Shown piece after piece: positions 9,103 to 17,711 of a DNA stretch of 64,000 bases (positions are counted from its first letter, which is position 1; the number at the start of each line of letters is the position of its first letter). The DNA is from an uncultured Porphyromonas sp. (GTDB lineage: Bacteria > Bacteroidota > Bacteroidia > Bacteroidales > Porphyromonadaceae), in NCBI GenBank assembly GCA_934364985.1, contig CAKRMU010000001.1, forward strand, positions 233,714 to 297,713, read 5' to 3'. A program made the translations under genes and the position numbers. The notes beneath the pieces are model-generated. The model was given only the letters and a program-made list of their open reading frames with translations, did not search any database and was not told the DNA's origin.

Positions 9103-9795
9103 TTATTCGACTCTGAAAGTATACCCAAAGCCTACCCGATTAACAATGCACGCTCCATACGCACCAAGTTTTTTGCGAAGCCTGGCAATGTGAACATCTA
9201 CTGTCCTCTCCAAAACGACGCTATTATCAGGCCAAACCGCATCAAGTATCTCAGTACGCGTAAATACTCTTCCGTCATGAGAAATGAGTAATTTGAGAAT
9301 ATCAAACTCTGTTTTAGTGAGCTCGACCTCTCCCGCTGGTGAATAAACCTTCATCGCATCCGTATCTATCGTGAGGGGATCACGGACAAGTACCGAACCA
9401 TTATTAGTGCTTTGATTGACCTCGGGATACACTCTATTTAAAACGCTATGTACACGAGCGATTAATTCTTTTATCGAAAAAGGCTTCCGAACATAGTCAT
9501 CTCCGCCGATAGAGAAACCTGTAAGCATATCATTCTCGGTGTCCTTAGCGGTCAAGAATATTATGGGGATATTGTTGCCGTTTTTTCTCAATTGATCCGC
9601 CATCTTAAACCCAGTTATTCCTCCAAGCATTACGTCTAATATGAGAAGAGAAAAGGAGCTATCGAGCAGACCAAGTGCCTGCTCTGCCGAGCTCGTAGCT
9701 ACCACTCTGAAGCCCTCGTATTCAAGATTAAACTGGAGGATATCTGTGATATCTTTCTCGTCGTCAACAACTAATATCTTGCGTGTTGTCTTCAT
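9103..9795 (-). CDS. OmpR/PhoB-type response regulator
   Basis: Two-component transcription regulator, 230 residues. The receiver domain (about 5-120) has the acidic pair DD at 11-12, the phosphoacceptor Asp 54 in LLILDVML, and Lys in VRKPFS. The C-terminal winged-helix domain (about 135-230) includes ELTKTEFDILKLL and RTVDVHIARLRKKL. Its first 32 bases overlap the end of phoU, which suggests translational coupling. With its place after pstSCAB-phoU this is most likely the phosphate regulator, and the candidate Pho box upstream of pstS would be its target. Confidence 0.92.
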   Translation of the reverse strand: MKTTRKILVVDDEKDITDILQFNLEYEGFRVVATSSAEQALGLLDSSFSLLILDVMLGGITGFKMADQLRKNGNNIPIIFLTAKDTENDMLTGFSIGGDDYVRKPFSIKELIARVHSVLNRVYPEVNQSTNNGSVLVRDPLTIDTDAMKVYSPAGEVELTKTEFDILKLLISHDGRVFTRTEILDAVWPDNSVVLERTVDVHIARLRKKLGAYGACIVNRVGFGYTFRVE

Positions 9796-10489
9796 CTTTT
9801 TCGTGTCTTATATCTTTTCCTTTCACCAGGTATATCGTAGACTCGGCTATGTTAGTGGCACTATCTCCACAACGCTCGAGATTATGCCCTATGCCCTCTA
9901 ATGCTAACAGCGTATATACGTCCTCGACTCTAAGCTCTTGATGAGAGAATAATCGGCAAAGAAGAGCCTTTAATTCGTGGTACATCGTATCGAGGTCGTC
10001 ATCAGACTTAATGACCATATAAGCCGTTTCAAGAGACTGATTTGTAAACGACATAACTGCGTTCCTTATCATTTGGGTCGTATGATCATGCATCCGAATA
10101 ATAATGGTTCTCACCTCATAGAGATGCGAATCAGTCAGTGGCGACTGACGTACAAATCTAATGATATTAAGCAACATATCGCCAATCCTCTCCAAGTTTG
10201 TAGTAAGGTCTTGATAGGCAATAATGCGACGAAGATCCTCAGCCACGGGGGAGAATTTGAATATAGAAAAGGCTACCTCCTCGCGTATTTTCACTTCAAG
10301 TCTATCTATTATGATTTCGTTGGATACTGCCTCTTCGTAAAGTGCGTCACTCTTTGGCTCGTCAAAGAGTTGCTTCAAAATACTCGCTTGCATCAGAGTA
10401 TTTTTGGAAATCATCTCGAATTGATTCAGTAGGATCTGTAGCTGTTGTTCCTTGATGTGATTGGGAAAAGGGGTATGATTATTATCCAT
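9764..10489 (-). CDS. phoU: Phosphate signalling regulator PhoU
   Basis: Links the Pst transporter to the sensor kinase and restrains Pho signalling when phosphate is plentiful. The 241-residue all-helical product has two PhoU repeats, with the conserved metal-contact segments EAVSNEIIIDRLE and DLTTNLERIGDMLLNI in the first and EGIGHNLERCGDSATNIAES in the second. The last 32 bases overlap the response regulator start. It lies 21 bases after pstB. Confidence 0.95.
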   Translation of the reverse strand: MDNNHTPFPNHIKEQQLQILLNQFEMISKNTLMQASILKQLFDEPKSDALYEEAVSNEIIIDRLEVKIREEVAFSIFKFSPVAEDLRRIIAYQDLTTNLERIGDMLLNIIRFVRQSPLTDSHLYEVRTIIIRMHDHTTQMIRNAVMSFTNQSLETAYMVIKSDDDLDTMYHELKALLCRLFSHQELRVEDVYTLLALEGIGHNLERCGDSATNIAESTIYLVKGKDIRHEKDEDNTQDISC

Positions 10490-10510
10490 ATCGTTCGTTA
10501 TTATTTCGAA

Positions 10511-11434
10511 TTAACTAAAAACGCCTGTCAGATAATCCTCGGTCTGTTTATGCTTAGGTTTTGTAAACATTTGCTCGGTATCACCATACTCTATAAGCTC
10601 GCCAAGGTACATAAAAACCGACTTATCCGAAAGCCTTGCCGCCTGACTCATATTGTGGGTTACTATGATTATGGTGTACTGTTTTTTGAGCTCCATAATT
10701 AATTCTTCTACTCTATTTGTGGAGATTGGGTCAAGAGCGGAGGTAGGCTCATCCATCAATAACACCTCCGGACGTAGGGCTAAGGCCCGTGCGATACACA
10801 GACGTTGCTGTTGCCCGCCTGATAAAAAAGAGCCACGTTTTTTCATAGAATCTTTGACCTCGTCCCACAAAGCGACACTCTCTAAACTCGTCTGCACGAT
10901 CTCCTCCTTTTCGCTTTTGCTCAGCTTTATACCATTAAGCTGATACCCCGCAAGTACATTCTCCTCTATTGACATAGTGGGGAAAGGATTCGGTCGCTGA
11001 AATACCATCCCTGCTCTTCGGCGAGCAATCATAGGATCCATTGAGAGCATATCTTGGCTGTCAATAAGTATTTGCCCCTCCACTTTTATGCTGGGATACA
11101 AATCGTGCATCCTATTAATAGCTCGTAAGAGCGTACTCTTTCCACAGCCACTGGGACCCATTACTGCTGTGATAAGATTTTTATTAAAGGTCACATTGAC
11201 ATCCTTTATAGCCTTTTTCTCAGGGCTGTATGAGACAGAAAGCTCTTTAACTTCTATAATTGGCTTAAGTGCATTAACCGTTTGTTGTGGCATAGAAAGC
11301 AGTCCATCTGCTATAGGTATTGTAGCGCGTGGTGTAGCCTTATGCATTGAGGAAGATGTAGGTATTTCTTTGCTCATATCGCTATCATTAGCGGCGAAAC
11401 CTTTGGTTATTTGTTTATCCTTTATATCGGTCAT
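10511..11434 (-). CDS. pstB: Phosphate ABC transporter ATPase PstB
   Basis: ATP-binding subunit that powers phosphate import. The ABC domain begins near residue 59 ([12 protein letters not shown]) and has Walker [10 protein letters not shown] (93-101), signature [15 protein letters not shown] and Walker [14 protein letters not shown]. At 307 residues it is about 50-60 longer than usual because of a polar Ser/Thr-rich N-terminal extension. An in-frame Met at residue 48 (position 11293) would give a normal-sized protein, so the start is uncertain. It is separated from pstA by 227 bases that hold repeat copy B. Confidence 0.94.
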   Translation of the reverse strand: MTDIKDKQITKGFAANDSDMSKEIPTSSSMHKATPRATIPIADGLLSMPQQTVNALKPIIEVKELSVSYSPEKKAIKDVNVTFNKNLITAVMGPSGCGKSTLLRAINRMHDLYPSIKVEGQILIDSQDMLSMDPMIARRRAGMVFQRPNPFPTMSIEENVLAGYQLNGIKLSKSEKEEIVQTSLESVALWDEVKDSMKKRGSFLSGGQQQRLCIARALALRPEVLLMDEPTSALDPISTNRVEELIMELKKQYTIIIVTHNMSQAARLSDKSVFMYLGELIEYGDTEQMFTKPKHKQTEDYLTGVFS

Positions 11435-11553
11435 AATATAAGCAGTTATTAAATGAGTGGAGGAGCAAATACTACCAGGGTAATACTCGATTTGCTCTCA
11501 AATAAACACTTTTATAATAGTTTGAAAATCAACATATCACAATACTTAATAGT

Positions 11554-11645
11554 AGATACCTGGAATATGCCTCATCAAATACCCTGTATTCGTCTGGGCG
11601 TATTTAGGGTATCAGTTTTCACTAATATAGGGTATCCGTTTTGGA
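11554..11645. repeat. 23-bp-period repeat block, copy B, inside the pst operon
   Basis: Units at 11554-11576, 11577-11599, 11600-11622 and 11623-11645; the second core is AAATACCCTGTATTC. It sits 16 bases past the pstA stop and about 120 bases before the pstB start, so transcripts from pstS must cross it to reach pstB, phoU and the two-component genes. Confidence 0.9.
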
Positions 11646-11661
11646 TAAGTAGGGCTAAGTG

Positions 11662-12561
11662 TCATACCCTCCATTTCCTTGCCACCACCTTAGCTAAGAG
11701 GCTCATCGCAAAAATAAGCAGCAAAAGGAGTAGTGACGAAGCCCATACCATATCGGCTAAGTTAGGATCATTATAAAACTCCCATATAAGTAAGCTAATA
11801 GCACTCATCGGCTCAGTGAGCTCCCAATGCACATACGTTGCACCTAAAGCGGTAACCAAGAGTGGAGCAGTTTCGCCCATAACACGAGAGACAGCGAGGA
11901 GTATACCTGTAAAAATACTACCAAAAGCACCGGGCAAGATCACCTTAAACATCACTGAAGTATACGAACCGCCAAGGGCTAAACCGGCTTCCTTCAGCGA
12001 TGGTGGTAGCATCAGCAAGCCCTCCTCAGTACTTCGTATTATCATAGGTATCATCATCAACCCCAAAGCTATACCTCCTGCCAAAGCACTAAATCGATGC
12101 ATCGCTTGCACCACAAGCATATACACAACTATTCCCCATACGATACTCGGTACCCCTTGTAGGATGTCCGTCAATGTTCGTACGACACTTGCCCACTTTG
12201 ACCCTTTATTATCGGCTAAATAAATACCAGCAAGTAGCCCTAATGGTATTGAAATAATCATGGCAATGAAAAGCATTACTATCGTCCCTGTAATGCCATT
12301 AAGGATACCACCCGGTATCACATCCGCCGATTGCCTTGCAAACATAGCCTCCATTGATGTAGGGACTACTTCGGTAAATAAGCTAAGATTAAACTGTCTC
12401 GCACCCTTGATAATGAGATTGATCAGAATGGACAACAAGGGTACTGCTGTTAAGAAACTAAACACAATTACAGCAATACCAACCGCTTTGCTTATGGCAC
12501 TTCTTTGAGAGCGATTACCCTCTCGCTTCGCTATCTCGTCAATACTAATGGTTCCGTTCAT
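11662..12561 (-). CDS. pstA: Phosphate ABC transporter permease PstA
   Basis: One of two membrane subunits of the phosphate importer. The 299-residue product has about six membrane segments and the permease EAA-type loop (TEEGLLMLPPSLKEAGLALG), which docks on PstB. The N-terminus (about 25 residues) is charged and cytoplasmic. It begins one base after the pstC stop. A start at 12561 is supported by this tight spacing. Confidence 0.95.
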   Translation of the reverse strand: MNGTISIDEIAKREGNRSQRSAISKAVGIAVIVFSFLTAVPLLSILINLIIKGARQFNLSLFTEVVPTSMEAMFARQSADVIPGGILNGITGTIVMLFIAMIISIPLGLLAGIYLADNKGSKWASVVRTLTDILQGVPSIVWGIVVYMLVVQAMHRFSALAGGIALGLMMIPMIIRSTEEGLLMLPPSLKEAGLALGGSYTSVMFKVILPGAFGSIFTGILLAVSRVMGETAPLLVTALGATYVHWELTEPMSAISLLIWEFYNDPNLADMVWASSLLLLLLIFAMSLLAKVVARKWRV

Positions 12562-12562
12562 C

Positions 12563-13435
12563 TCACATGCTTTGTACTCGTTTAACGATTCCTTTTGCCA
12601 ATAAATTGATAACCGCCGTGATGAGAAATAGGATAAGACCTATCAAGAATAGCGAACTCAGCTTGAGGCCAGATGCCTCACCGAACTGATTGGCAATGAC
12701 ACTCGCCATCGTATTGCCCGTATCACTTAACCCCAAAGGCACATTATTTGTATTGCCAATCAGCATTGTCACTGCCATAGTTTCGCCTAATGCCCTACCA
12801 AAAGCTAAAATATAAGCCGCAAAGATACCACTCCCAGCTACCGGCACACTGACCCTTTGGATCACTTCGAGGCGAGTAGCACCTAAGCTATAAGCCCCCT
12901 CTTTGAGATCGCTCGGTACCATACCAATAAATTCGGAACTCAGAGATGAGGCATACGGAATAATCATTATCGCTAAAACAATAGCCGCTAATAGCACTCC
13001 GAAACCTTGGGCATTAACCCCCAAGGATACAAGTATCGGACGAATTGTATAGAAGCCCCACAACCCATAGACTATCGAAGGAATACCAGCTAATAAGTCA
13101 ACAATGGCACCCACGACTACCGAAATCTTTTTCCCTCTAAAATACTCTCCAGTGAATAGTGCAACCGACAACGAGAATGGAATACAGAATAATAACGCAA
13201 GGACAGATGTGAGAAGCGTACCGGTAATAAAGGGCAATGCACCAAAACTGTTTCGCATATCGGACCACTCCGAAGAGGTGATAAAGCTGGATAACCCATA
13301 CTGCTTAATGGCAGGCATACTCTCGCTACAAAGGGCATACAATATGCCACTCGCCACCAATACAACTAAGACTGTAGCTACCGAAAGTAAAATATTAAAC
13401 AGCTTATCTTTCATATTAGACCTATCAAAATTCAA
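12563..13435 (-). CDS. pstC: Phosphate ABC transporter permease PstC
   Basis: Second membrane subunit of the importer. The 290-residue product has six predicted membrane segments and the permease loop FIGMVPSDLKEGAYSLGATR. The segment DLLAGIPSIVYGLWG is typical of PstC. A Met at residue 8 is an alternative start. It follows pstS after 98 bases and precedes pstA by one base. Confidence 0.95.
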   Translation of the reverse strand: MNFDRSNMKDKLFNILLSVATVLVVLVASGILYALCSESMPAIKQYGLSSFITSSEWSDMRNSFGALPFITGTLLTSVLALLFCIPFSLSVALFTGEYFRGKKISVVVGAIVDLLAGIPSIVYGLWGFYTIRPILVSLGVNAQGFGVLLAAIVLAIMIIPYASSLSSEFIGMVPSDLKEGAYSLGATRLEVIQRVSVPVAGSGIFAAYILAFGRALGETMAVTMLIGNTNNVPLGLSDTGNTMASVIANQFGEASGLKLSSLFLIGLILFLITAVINLLAKGIVKRVQSM

Positions 13436-13533
13436 AATAAAGATGACTTTAAGAGGGTACCAACGATTAATGATTGTACACCTCCTATTACCAATTATCT
13501 GGCATCATCACGTAAAAAATAGGAAAATGAAAG

Positions 13534-14601
13534 TTACTGGATCTGTATATCCTTGACCAATTGTCCCTCGTATGTCATACTATTAATAACGGCTTCGGCT
13601 TTAGCTCGAGTAGATACTGGCAACGGCGAGAAGTGAGTTTTACTTGCACTCTCAGCCCCCTTATCACCTACGATATATAGGAGAAAATCCTGAAGGGCTT
13701 TCGCCTGCTCCTTCGTGCGATTATTATATGACTGCTCCTTATATACGATAATCCAAGTAAACGTACTTATGGGATAAGCAGAAGGCTTAGTAGAGTTTGA
13801 GATTACCATTCTTGTGTCACTCGGCATATCAGATGTGTCTCCACTTACAGAGATACTTTCCATATTCGCCGATACAAAGTTGCCAGCTGCGTTTTGCATC
13901 TTCGCGGAAGGAATGCTAAGTGCTAAGGCATATTCCGAACCCAAATACCCAATAGCACCAGCCGTCTCAGATATCACTCCGGCGACCCCAGGATTACCCT
14001 TAGCGGCAATCCCTACCTGAAAATCTACCGACTTACCTGCACCTAAACGGGCATTCCATATAGAGTCTACGTCACTCATAAAGCCTGAAAAAACCGCAGT
14101 AGTACCGCTACCTTCGCTCCTATATACTGGCGTTATCGCTTGATCTGGGAGCGATATTTTTGGATTGATTTTGGCAATCTCAGGGTCGTTCCAATTGGTT
14201 ATCTCCCCGATGTATATCATAGTCACCAAAGCCGGAGTTAGCTTTAGATCTTTAACGTTAGGTAAATTGTAGCCCATAACTATGCCACCTATACAGGTAG
14301 GAATATGCAATACGTTGCCTGGCATACCTGCCATTTCTTTATCACTAAGAAATACATCCGTGCCACCAAAATCCACCGTTAGGTCTTTAAGATTGCGGAT
14401 ACCAGCACCGCTTCCTGTGGCTCCATAGCTTACCCTAATCCCTTGATCCTCTCCATACTGTTTGGTAACATCGTTATAAAAAGGAGCTGGAAATGTAGCT
14501 CCCGCCCCACTCAATGAGACATTGCTCTTTCCGCCACAAGAACACAACAAAGCCATTACTACAAAAGCACAAATAGATAATTTCATTAGTTTCATACTCA
14601 A
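13534..14601 (-). CDS. pstS: Phosphate-binding lipoprotein PstS
   Basis: Captures phosphate and delivers it to PstC-PstA. The signal sequence ends at a lipobox ALLCSC (Cys about 22), so it is probably membrane-anchored. Mature-domain motifs are GAGATFPAPFYND near the N-terminus, YGATGSGAGIRNL, and RSEGSGTT, which form the phosphate site. At 355 residues it is typical. It is the first gene of the pst block; a -7 box and a candidate Pho box lie upstream. Confidence 0.95.
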   Translation of the reverse strand: MSMKLMKLSICAFVVMALLCSCGGKSNVSLSGAGATFPAPFYNDVTKQYGEDQGIRVSYGATGSGAGIRNLKDLTVDFGGTDVFLSDKEMAGMPGNVLHIPTCIGGIVMGYNLPNVKDLKLTPALVTMIYIGEITNWNDPEIAKINPKISLPDQAITPVYRSEGSGTTAVFSGFMSDVDSIWNARLGAGKSVDFQVGIAAKGNPGVAGVISETAGAIGYLGSEYALALSIPSAKMQNAAGNFVSANMESISVSGDTSDMPSDTRMVISNSTKPSAYPISTFTWIIVYKEQSYNNRTKEQAKALQDFLLYIVGDKGAESASKTHFSPLPVSTRAKAEAVINSMTYEGQLVKDIQIQ

Positions 14602-14681
14602 ATATCTTATTCAGTACATAACGTACAGACAACTGCCTCGAGTATAACGAGACTGCATCTGACCGCTCATTAACTTTGTAG

Positions 14682-14739
14682 CAAAGGTAAAAAATCAGAT
14701 TATCAATATTGTTTCGATTGGGTTACAATGCTGTTACAT
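14682..14739 (-). promoter_or_regulatory. pstS promoter with candidate four-repeat Pho box
   Basis: On the minus strand TACCTTTG (complement of 14682-14689) matches the Bacteroidetes -7 box. No TTG lies at the usual distance. Just upstream, on the plus strand, TATCAA (14701), TTTCGA (14712), TTACAA (14723) and TTACAT (14734) start exactly 11 bases apart. The 11-base phasing and TTACAA-like hexamers resemble PhoP/PhoB boxes. The last repeat overlaps the stop codon of cls. Confidence 0.6.
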
Positions 14740-16209
14740 TATCGGGGAGAATAGCCGAAAGAAAGATTGGCAAAACCGCAATGAGAGCTTGCGTTTGCAC
14801 CATCGAGAGAGGCTAAGCTCCTGACATCTCTGAGAAATATTATCTCTGATAGAGGTTTCTAAAACCCGAGTAAATCTTTCATCATAAACGATAGAGGTGA
14901 TCTCAAAATTGTGCTCCAGACTCCTGAAATCCATATTTGCCGAACCTATATATGCCACTTCTCCATCGATCGTCAATAGCTTTGTGTGGCTAAATTGTCC
15001 CGAACTATGGTAAATCCTAACCCCTGCCTCAAGTAGCTCTTCATAAAAAGACTGAGCGGCATACTTAACCGCAAATGTATCATTGTCTTTTGGTATCACG
15101 AGCGTAACATTAATACCACTTAGAGCGGCTCCAATGAGAGCTTTATTAAGGCATTCAGTAGGTAAAAAATAAGGTGTTTCTATATATATATGGTCTTTTG
15201 CTTCGTATATTGAGCGACTCCATGCCTGTAAAAGCGTCCTAAATCTACTCGTAGGACCACTTGTAAAAGTCTGCACATAGACATTGGATACCTTCGGAGC
15301 CCTTTTGTACGCTTCGCTATTATTGGGAGTGGGAGGAGGCATACTTAAAGTGGGATCCATAAAATAATGATCCGAAAGGATTATCTTACTCGCCACAGAC
15401 CAGTCCGAAATAAATGCAGATTGTAGCCCATTGACAGCCCATCCAGTTACCCGAAAATGGGCATCCCTCCACGGCTCCCGAGATTTACTCCCTATGGTAT
15501 AATGATCCCCAATATTCATACCTCCCAAATAACCAATATTTCTATCAATCACCACAATTTTGCGATGATTACGATAGTTGATATCACTCCTAAGTGAGGG
15601 GAAATATACTTTAAGAAAAAGCCGAACATCCACACCGTGCCGGGCAAGTCGAGTAAAATAGGAGGACTTGGTCATAAAACTACCCACGTAATCGCAGATT
15701 AAACGCACCTTGACTCCCTCTTCTGATTTTCTAATTAACGCTTCGGCTAAAGCACCTCCCGTAGTATCATCAAGTATCCGATAATACTCAATGTGTATGG
15801 ATTCTTTCGCATTATTGATGTCCTCTAGCAGCGACTCCATCTTGTCTTTTCCCTGGGTAAAAATGGCGATCTCCTCAGAGGGCAACAGTTTACTCAGTGT
15901 CTCCTCATGCACCATATCCATAAGGAGCTTATTCTTAAAAGCTACTGAAGCGTTTGGATATTCGTCATAAGGCAAAGGCGGAGTTTCGCTTAGATTAAAA
16001 CGCGATGATGTGTGCTTATTGATTTTTTTAACCTGTCTCTTATCACGTCCGAAAAGAATATACAAGACAATTCCTAACCCTGGCAAAAGCACCAGGACTA
16101 AGATCCAACCTAAAGCCTTGTGTGGATTCCTATTCTCTAATAGGATAACACAGATCAAACCAATCACTATGATAATCAATATTATAGTGAAGATAAGTTT
16201 TAAGCTCAT
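14734..16209 (-). CDS. cls: Cardiolipin synthase (phospholipase D family)
   Basis: Makes cardiolipin from phosphatidylglycerol at the inner membrane. The 491-residue product has two N-terminal membrane segments (about 4-22 and 33-52) and two PLD domains with HKD motifs: HRKIVVIDRNIGYLGGMN and HTKLLTIDGEVAYIGSANMD. Both are complete. The final 25 residues are basic and aromatic. It precedes pstS on the same strand, but pstS has its own promoter. Confidence 0.92.
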   Translation of the reverse strand: MSLKLIFTIILIIIVIGLICVILLENRNPHKALGWILVLVLLPGLGIVLYILFGRDKRQVKKINKHTSSRFNLSETPPLPYDEYPNASVAFKNKLLMDMVHEETLSKLLPSEEIAIFTQGKDKMESLLEDINNAKESIHIEYYRILDDTTGGALAEALIRKSEEGVKVRLICDYVGSFMTKSSYFTRLARHGVDVRLFLKVYFPSLRSDINYRNHRKIVVIDRNIGYLGGMNIGDHYTIGSKSREPWRDAHFRVTGWAVNGLQSAFISDWSVASKIILSDHYFMDPTLSMPPPTPNNSEAYKRAPKVSNVYVQTFTSGPTSRFRTLLQAWSRSIYEAKDHIYIETPYFLPTECLNKALIGAALSGINVTLVIPKDNDTFAVKYAAQSFYEELLEAGVRIYHSSGQFSHTKLLTIDGEVAYIGSANMDFRSLEHNFEITSIVYDERFTRVLETSIRDNISQRCQELSLSRWCKRKLSLRFCQSFFRLFSPIM

Positions 16210-16234
16210 ACCTTGTATATCATCTAAGCATTAG

Positions 16235-16242
16235 CAAACTTA
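16235..16242 (-). promoter_or_regulatory. Candidate -7 box for cls
   Basis: Complement of CAAACTTA reads TAAGTTTG, a full match to TAnnTTTG, 26 bases before the cls start. No TTG is seen at 19-20 bases, so the call is weak. Confidence 0.35.
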
Positions 16243-16384
16243 CAAAAATCGCCCGACTAACTCTATTTAACGCAAGTTACTATATTTTTCGTAGATAATA
16301 ATACAATCACGATATTATTATTTCAGAATTCACTTTAATGGCGTGGCTGTTAGAAACCTTATTACTTCGAAATACGGATCTTAT

Positions 16385-16476
16385 GGATATACGGAATATG
16401 CCGAAACGAATACCAGGTATTCATCAAAAGGAATACCTGGTATTTGTCCCGGCGAATACCAAGTATCCGTTTTTAA
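16385..16476. repeat. 23-bp-period repeat block, copy C
   Basis: Units at 16385-16407, 16408-16430, 16431-16453 and 16454-16476. The second unit holds the best palindrome of the family, GAATACCAGGTATTC, and the third has GAATACCTGGTATTT. It lies between the cls promoter side and the tRNA-Arg promoter. The rest of the gap 16243-16565 shows no other feature. Confidence 0.95.
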
Positions 16477-16565
16477 GTATTCTTTCACCCCTAAAAAATC
16501 ATACCGGAAAGTGCATGAAACGATTATTCAACTTAAGCAAGCAAAAAATAAAAACGGGGAAAAAC

Positions 16566-16596
16566 TTGGATAGGACAATTATTATTACTACCTTTG
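16566..16596 (+). promoter_or_regulatory. Promoter of the tRNA-Arg pair
   Basis: TTG at 16566-16568, 20 bases, then TACCTTTG at 16589-16596, a full match to the Bacteroidetes consensus. The tRNA starts 38 bases downstream. Confidence 0.8.
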
Positions 16597-16633
16597 CAGT
16601 CACAAGAAAGCAAGAGGTGACTTTTGCATAATT

Positions 16634-16707
16634 GGCCGCGTAGCTCAACTGAATAGAGCATCTGACTACGGATCAGAAGGTTGTGGGTTTGAATCCCGCC
16701 GCGGTCA
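16634..16707 (+). tRNA. tRNA-Arg (anticodon ACG)
   Basis: Full cloverleaf: acceptor GGCCGCG pairs with CGCGGTC (one G-U), D arm GCTC/GAGC, anticodon stem TCTGA/TCAGA with loop CTACGGA, and T arm GTGGG/CCCGC. Anticodon ACG, read as ICG, decodes CGU/CGC/CGA. The 3' CCA is not encoded. Confidence 0.96.
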
Positions 16708-16717
16708 CTATTATAAC

Positions 16718-16791
16718 GGCTACGTAGCTCAATTGAATAGAGCATCTGACTACGGATCAGAAGGTTGTGGGTTTGAATCCCGCCGTGGTCA
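16718..16791 (+). tRNA. tRNA-Arg (anticodon ACG), second copy
   Basis: Nearly identical to the copy ten bases upstream. Differences are in the acceptor (GGCTACG/CGTGGTC, with two G-U pairs) and one D-loop base. Anticodon ACG again. The CCA is not encoded. The pair share a promoter and a terminator, so they are one transcript. Confidence 0.96.
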
Positions 16792-16797
16792 CTTTAG

Positions 16798-16835
16798 GCA
16801 AACAATCTTTCCCGATTGTTTGCTTTTATTTTTTT
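16798..16835 (+). terminator. Terminator of the tRNA-Arg transcript
   Basis: GCAAACAATC (16798-16807) pairs perfectly with GATTGTTTGC (16814-16823) around loop TTTCCC, followed by TTTTATTTTTTT. Confidence 0.93.
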
Positions 16836-16884
16836 ATCGTCACCGATGGGTAGTCAATACCAAGGGGGCTTTTTTTGAAGGCTA

Positions 16885-16952
16885 CCTAAACAAACAGCAT
16901 TAGAGCGTCTAATAGCTATTAGCTCCAATGATAAGAGAGGGCTTTGTTTAGG
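16885..16952. other. Nested hairpin element, possible structured RNA
   Basis: Outer stem CCTAAACAAA (16885-16894) with TTTGTTTAGG (16943-16952), 10 perfect pairs. Inner stem CATTAGAGC (16898-16906) with GCTCCAATG (16922-16930), 8 of 9 pairs. At the tip is the palindrome TAATAGCTATTA (16910-16921). No T-run follows on either strand, so it is not a plain terminator. It lies 3' of comF and after the tRNA terminator. Function unknown. Confidence 0.5.
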
Positions 16953-17000
16953 AGTAAAGCTAACCGAATGGATATTGATGACCTCACCCTCTACTCAATT

Positions 17001-17711
17001 TCATGAGAGCTTAGCATCAACTGCAAGGGTATAAAACGACACCGATTCAGCCCCCGCATCAATTAATGCTCTACCTGCTTGCACCAGAGTGGCACCAGTT
17101 GTTAGGAGATCATCCACGACAAGGATTCTCTTCCCCATTACACTGACATCCTGCGATACTCTGAAGGCATCCTGCATTGCCTGCCAGCGTTGCTCCTTTC
17201 CTCTTATCGTCTGAGATCCCCCATTCTCTTCGTACCGCAACAATATATTGGTTAGAATAGGAATATGGTATACTTCTGAAAAGGCTCGTGCTATATGGTA
17301 GGATTGATTATATCCTCTATTCTTTAATCTTTTAGCTATCAAAGGAATGGGTACAATCATTGTAATATCTGCATAATGACCTAAATCCTTATGCTTAGAT
17401 ACGAACTGATGGGCTAAACTATATCCCAAAGGTGCGTTCCCCTGATACTTAAAAATGTGAATTAACTTCCGCACCAATGTCTTGTTTGAGAAAATAAGAT
17501 CTGACTGGTATTCTGTAAATGGCAACTGACCGATCAGGCGATCAACAGCCCCATAAAAGGGTTCCATTCCCGAATACTTGGGCAATTTCTCAAAGCAGTT
17601 AGGGCAGACTAATAATTGATTATCGGCACTAAGCCTTTGTCCACATCCAAGACAATATGTGGGGAAAAAATAACTAATAACTGACTTAATCAACCCATTC
17701 ATCCACCTCAT
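17001..17711 (-). CDS. ComF family phosphoribosyltransferase-like protein
   Basis: The 236-residue product has an N-terminal zinc-ribbon (CLGCGQRL, then CPNC about 13 residues on) and a C-terminal phosphoribosyltransferase fold with the PRPP loop ILVVDDLLTTGATL. ComF proteins are needed for DNA uptake in naturally competent bacteria, but many homologues have no shown role. Its start overlaps the end of recX by 26 bases, which suggests coupling; a Met at residue 4 is also possible. Confidence 0.9.
   Translation of the reverse strand: MRWMNGLIKSVISYFFPTYCLGCGQRLSADNQLLVCPNCFEKLPKYSGMEPFYGAVDRLIGQLPFTEYQSDLIFSNKTLVRKLIHIFKYQGNAPLGYSLAHQFVSKHKDLGHYADITMIVPIPLIAKRLKNRGYNQSYHIARAFSEVYHIPILTNILLRYEENGGSQTIRGKEQRWQAMQDAFRVSQDVSVMGKRILVVDDLLTTGATLVQAGRALIDAGAESVSFYTLAVDAKLS

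Noticed and set aside
16338..16631. 97-residue ORF between cls and tRNA-Arg
   Set aside because: It is made by translating repeat copy C and the tRNA promoter region; no sign of coding.
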